Assembly (NCBI GenBank): GCA_017302455.1
Contig: JAFLDO010000001.1
Location: 1 to 64,000, forward strand
DNA from: Accumulibacter sp.
Lineage (GTDB): Bacteria > Pseudomonadota > Gammaproteobacteria > Burkholderiales > Rhodocyclaceae
DNA: 64,000 bases
Direction of reading: 5' to 3'
Part shown: piece after piece, positions 63,001-64,000 of the stretch
Layout of the letters: each line of letters begins with the position of its first letter
How positions within the stretch are numbered: position 1 is the first letter of the stretch
Notes under the pieces: model-generated
Database searches by the model: none
The model's input: only the letters and a program-made list of their open reading frames with translations
What the model was told of the DNA's origin: nothing
Position numbers and translations under genes: made by a program

Positions 63001-64000
63001 GGCGCGTGGCCTGTTGGGCGGTGCGCCGCGCAGCCGCGTGGTGGCGCGCCCGAAGCGCCGGCTCGCGGTCAGCGTCAAGGCGATGGACCTGCGTTTCCTG
63101 ACGCAGCCGGTGCTGCTCGGGCACTACGAGCAGGACCCGATTGCCGGCGCCGAGGCGCTGATCGACCGCGAACTGCTCGACGGTGACCTCAGCCAGCGCT
63201 ACAACCTCGGGCTCTACGCCGGTGCCCGCGGCACGGCGACAGTGGTCCTGCGCGTTCCCAACGAACAGGAACGCCGCCGCGGCAGCCTCAGCGGTGCCGT
63301 CGTTTGCGGTCTCGGCGCCTACGAGGGCAACCTGAGCGTCGACAAGCTGACCGAGGCCGTGCGCGCCGGCGTCCTGCGCTACCTGCTGCAGGTCATCGAC
63401 GTGCTCGGCAAGGACGATCGCGAGCTGCCGCTGGCGGCGCTGCTGCTCGGCTACAACTCGTCGGCGAGCCTGTCGGTGGCGGCCTCGGTGGAAGCCCTGT
63501 TGCGGGGTGTCCTCGACGCCAACGCCCGTTTTCACGAGACGACGCGCCTCAACATCCGTGTCAGCCGGCTCGATATCGTCGAGCTGTACCAGGACACGGC
63601 GATCACCGCCGCGTACGCGCTGCGCGAGATGCCCAATCGTCTCGCCGAGCTGACGCACCGTTACGGCGTCGCGCTTGCCTGTCGGCCGGAACTGGAACAG
63701 GGCGAGGGGCTACGGCGGCGCCTGTTCGACAGCGGCAGTCCAAGCTATTGGCCACGCCTGATCGTCACCGACGGCAGCCGCCAGGAGGCTGAACTGCCTA
63801 ACGATGCGCTGCCAGCGAGCAGCGAGGGCCCCGGTGCCGCCGCGGCCGGCGGCCAGTCGGCGGGGCGTCAGCCGCGCACGGCAATTGCCGAACGCCTGCG
63901 CTTTCTTTACGTCGGTCAGCGTGCGCGCGCCGAATCGATCGTGCACCAGCGCCAGCCGGGCCTCGTCGAGAGGTTGGTCCGCCAGCAGATTCAGAGCACC
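60089..64000 (+). CDS. Giant protein with two alpha/beta-hydrolase domains, partial (right end)
   Basis: At least 1304 residues, still open at the right edge. Residues 1-235 hold a region without known domain, helical from about 115. Hydrolase A is about 240-520, with VLVFIHGVGSS and FVAHSRGGL (Ser 316), of the PGAP1-like type. Hydrolase B is about 595-900, with VVVLPGLMGSHLWV and LLAHSAGGLIVRA, of the LCAT/phospholipase type. From about 990 the sequence has QPVLLGHYEQDPIAGAEALIDREL and RYNLGLYAGARGTATVVL, and later SVEALLRGVLDANARF and IVELYQDTAITAAYALREM, matching what I know of the region preceding CHAT protease domains. So a CHAT protease may lie just beyond the window. Two lipases plus a protease module would be remarkable. 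No signal peptide or membrane segment is evident. Confidence 0.85.
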   Translation, partial: MAAKTSLHLTGRQTDKDRLPALLQSASRSAGAAEDLFLPAGYLQTRACFEVGPAARGVGGAAQQYESADDEVLVVELADGGVLITSAASLKASLERSRPELIGSGGEILFDQLRSEGAAARGVVGEAVGGLVSRVFALTVGVSSDAIIDDARKKLAGLIADKLGEAATEKLAEAAELGVSWLGAKALMWAIEKRLDRQPGLYGWDDVRGGAVRAPGEDAEAQAKRQLARARADLQKAAGAELPVLVFIHGVGSSTLGSFGDLQLDQRDLWSALERYFTGGVYAFEHRTLSESPIENALQLLAALPDGIRVSFVAHSRGGLVADLLCLESFHALVDRYAADLPGTGDADEKDRQRVRRELDAAHTGQRAQLRQLATDLAARQVVVQRYVRVASPAQGTKLASGNLDFFLSALLTLIGQVPFFFGSPIYSAFKRVVLEIARKRTNAHLVPGIEAMLPDSPMVRLLRDAPVRAGVEMAVIAGDIEGGNLLKRLGVLLTDFLFFDSVDNDLVVDTASMFAGIAPQARARALFDRGADVSHFRYFTNIDTRAALRDWLVTGDVLRLAAFQPLPGPFADSDPPVDAATTRGASAERAAPPRDLPVVVVLPGLMGSHLWVNGKDRIWFDPLDIAGGGLAKIAWGQPGVEAETLFGMFYADLCDFLARSHRVECFAYDWRQPLDVLGERLAAFLARLLEETAQPVRLLAHSAGGLIVRACRHTRPTVLDALMARDGARFVMLGTPNQGSYSMVENLLGKGDTLRSLARLDLGHSLREVVGIVAGFPGALQLLPRPGFVDSFPREGGGGEANQDFQAADTWKRYQKKVFDVWFGDHQSATPTQGQLDAANWLWQHEKDAPPALPVAWAAKTVYVFGVARNTACGVREEKKRLRLVGTTQGDGTVTWASGRIENIGTYYYMPVRHGDLPSTSEYFPALGELLHTGATAALLRSPPAVRGGEPVSPLVYDAGPPTLDGGEAMARGLLGGAPRSRVVARPKRRLAVSVKAMDLRFLTQPVLLGHYEQDPIAGAEALIDRELLDGDLSQRYNLGLYAGARGTATVVLRVPNEQERRRGSLSGAVVCGLGAYEGNLSVDKLTEAVRAGVLRYLLQVIDVLGKDDRELPLAALLLGYNSSASLSVAASVEALLRGVLDANARFHETTRLNIRVSRLDIVELYQDTAITAAYALREMPNRLAELTHRYGVALACRPELEQGEGLRRRLFDSGSPSYWPRLIVTDGSRQEAELPNDALPASSEGPGAAAAGGQSAGRQPRTAIAERLRFLYVGQRARAESIVHQRQPGLVERLVRQQIQST

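Overview
The window is GC-rich chromosomal DNA from a Gram-negative bacterium. Gene content (quinol-type nitric oxide reductase with NsrR, AcnB, ETF/acyl-CoA dehydrogenase, acetoacetyl-CoA ligase, FimV-like protein, CHASE2 kinase, many c-di-GMP proteins) and codon use fit a betaproteobacterium. The overall flavour, including metacaspases and conflict proteins, suggests Rhodocyclales and possibly Candidatus Accumulibacter. That assignment is an inference from gene content; no database was searched.

Layout. 1-3.5 kb (-): a two-gene conflict-type module, made of a TIR plus alpha/beta-hydrolase protein followed by a NACHT NTPase that runs off the left edge. 3.7-8 kb (-): a periplasmic catalase-like peroxidase, then quinol nitric oxide reductase with its Rrf2 repressor NsrR and two NsrR-like operators. 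8.1-9.3 kb: a decayed SulP transporter. 9.6-9.9 kb: tRNA-His, tRNA-Arg and tRNA-Pro. 9.9-13 kb: rcnR-rcnA metal efflux operon with a perfect palindromic operator, and chrA. 13-23 kb: uvrB, aromatic aminotransferase, an AsmA-like membrane protein with a small N-terminal domain, tRNA-Asn, a double-HD HD-GYP protein behind a 10-codon leader, and glpK. 22.4-31.4 kb: a TetR regulator divergent from a fatty-acid/ketone-body operon (etfB, etfA, ECF permease, FimV-like, acyl-CoA dehydrogenase, thioesterase, acetoacetyl-CoA ligase). 31.4-33 kb: ettA.

33.4-37.8 kb: a three-gene signalling operon (OmpR-type regulator, LysM-FecR protein, CHASE2 histidine kinase). 38-42.7 kb: threonine-dehydratase-like enzyme, YbdK-type carboxylate-amine ligase, M14-type zinc deacylase, and a secreted RCC1-like protein. 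42.7-49.2 kb: GGDEF cyclase, dusC, a TrmB-like methyltransferase, and acnB with a clear sigma70 promoter and terminator. 49.3-53.1 kb: exported caspase-like protein, lipoprotein hydrolase, a 56-residue ORF and a GNAT enzyme. 53.2-56.6 kb (-): gnd, a DUF2914 membrane protein and a double cupin. 56.6-59.2 kb is a plastic region with palindromic repeats, a Phd/VapC toxin-antitoxin pair with a perfect operator, and a deleted transposase. 59.2 kb to the right edge: a type I metacaspase next to a very large protein with two separate lipase-type hydrolase domains. Its C-terminal part resembles the region that precedes CHAT protease domains, and it continues beyond the window.

The most exciting parts are the two edges. 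Each couples an immune-signalling module (TIR/NACHT on the left, metacaspase and probable CHAT on the right) to alpha/beta-hydrolases that could attack lipids. The right-hand pair lies beside a toxin-antitoxin pair and transposon debris and is the best candidate for an undescribed protease-lipase conflict system.
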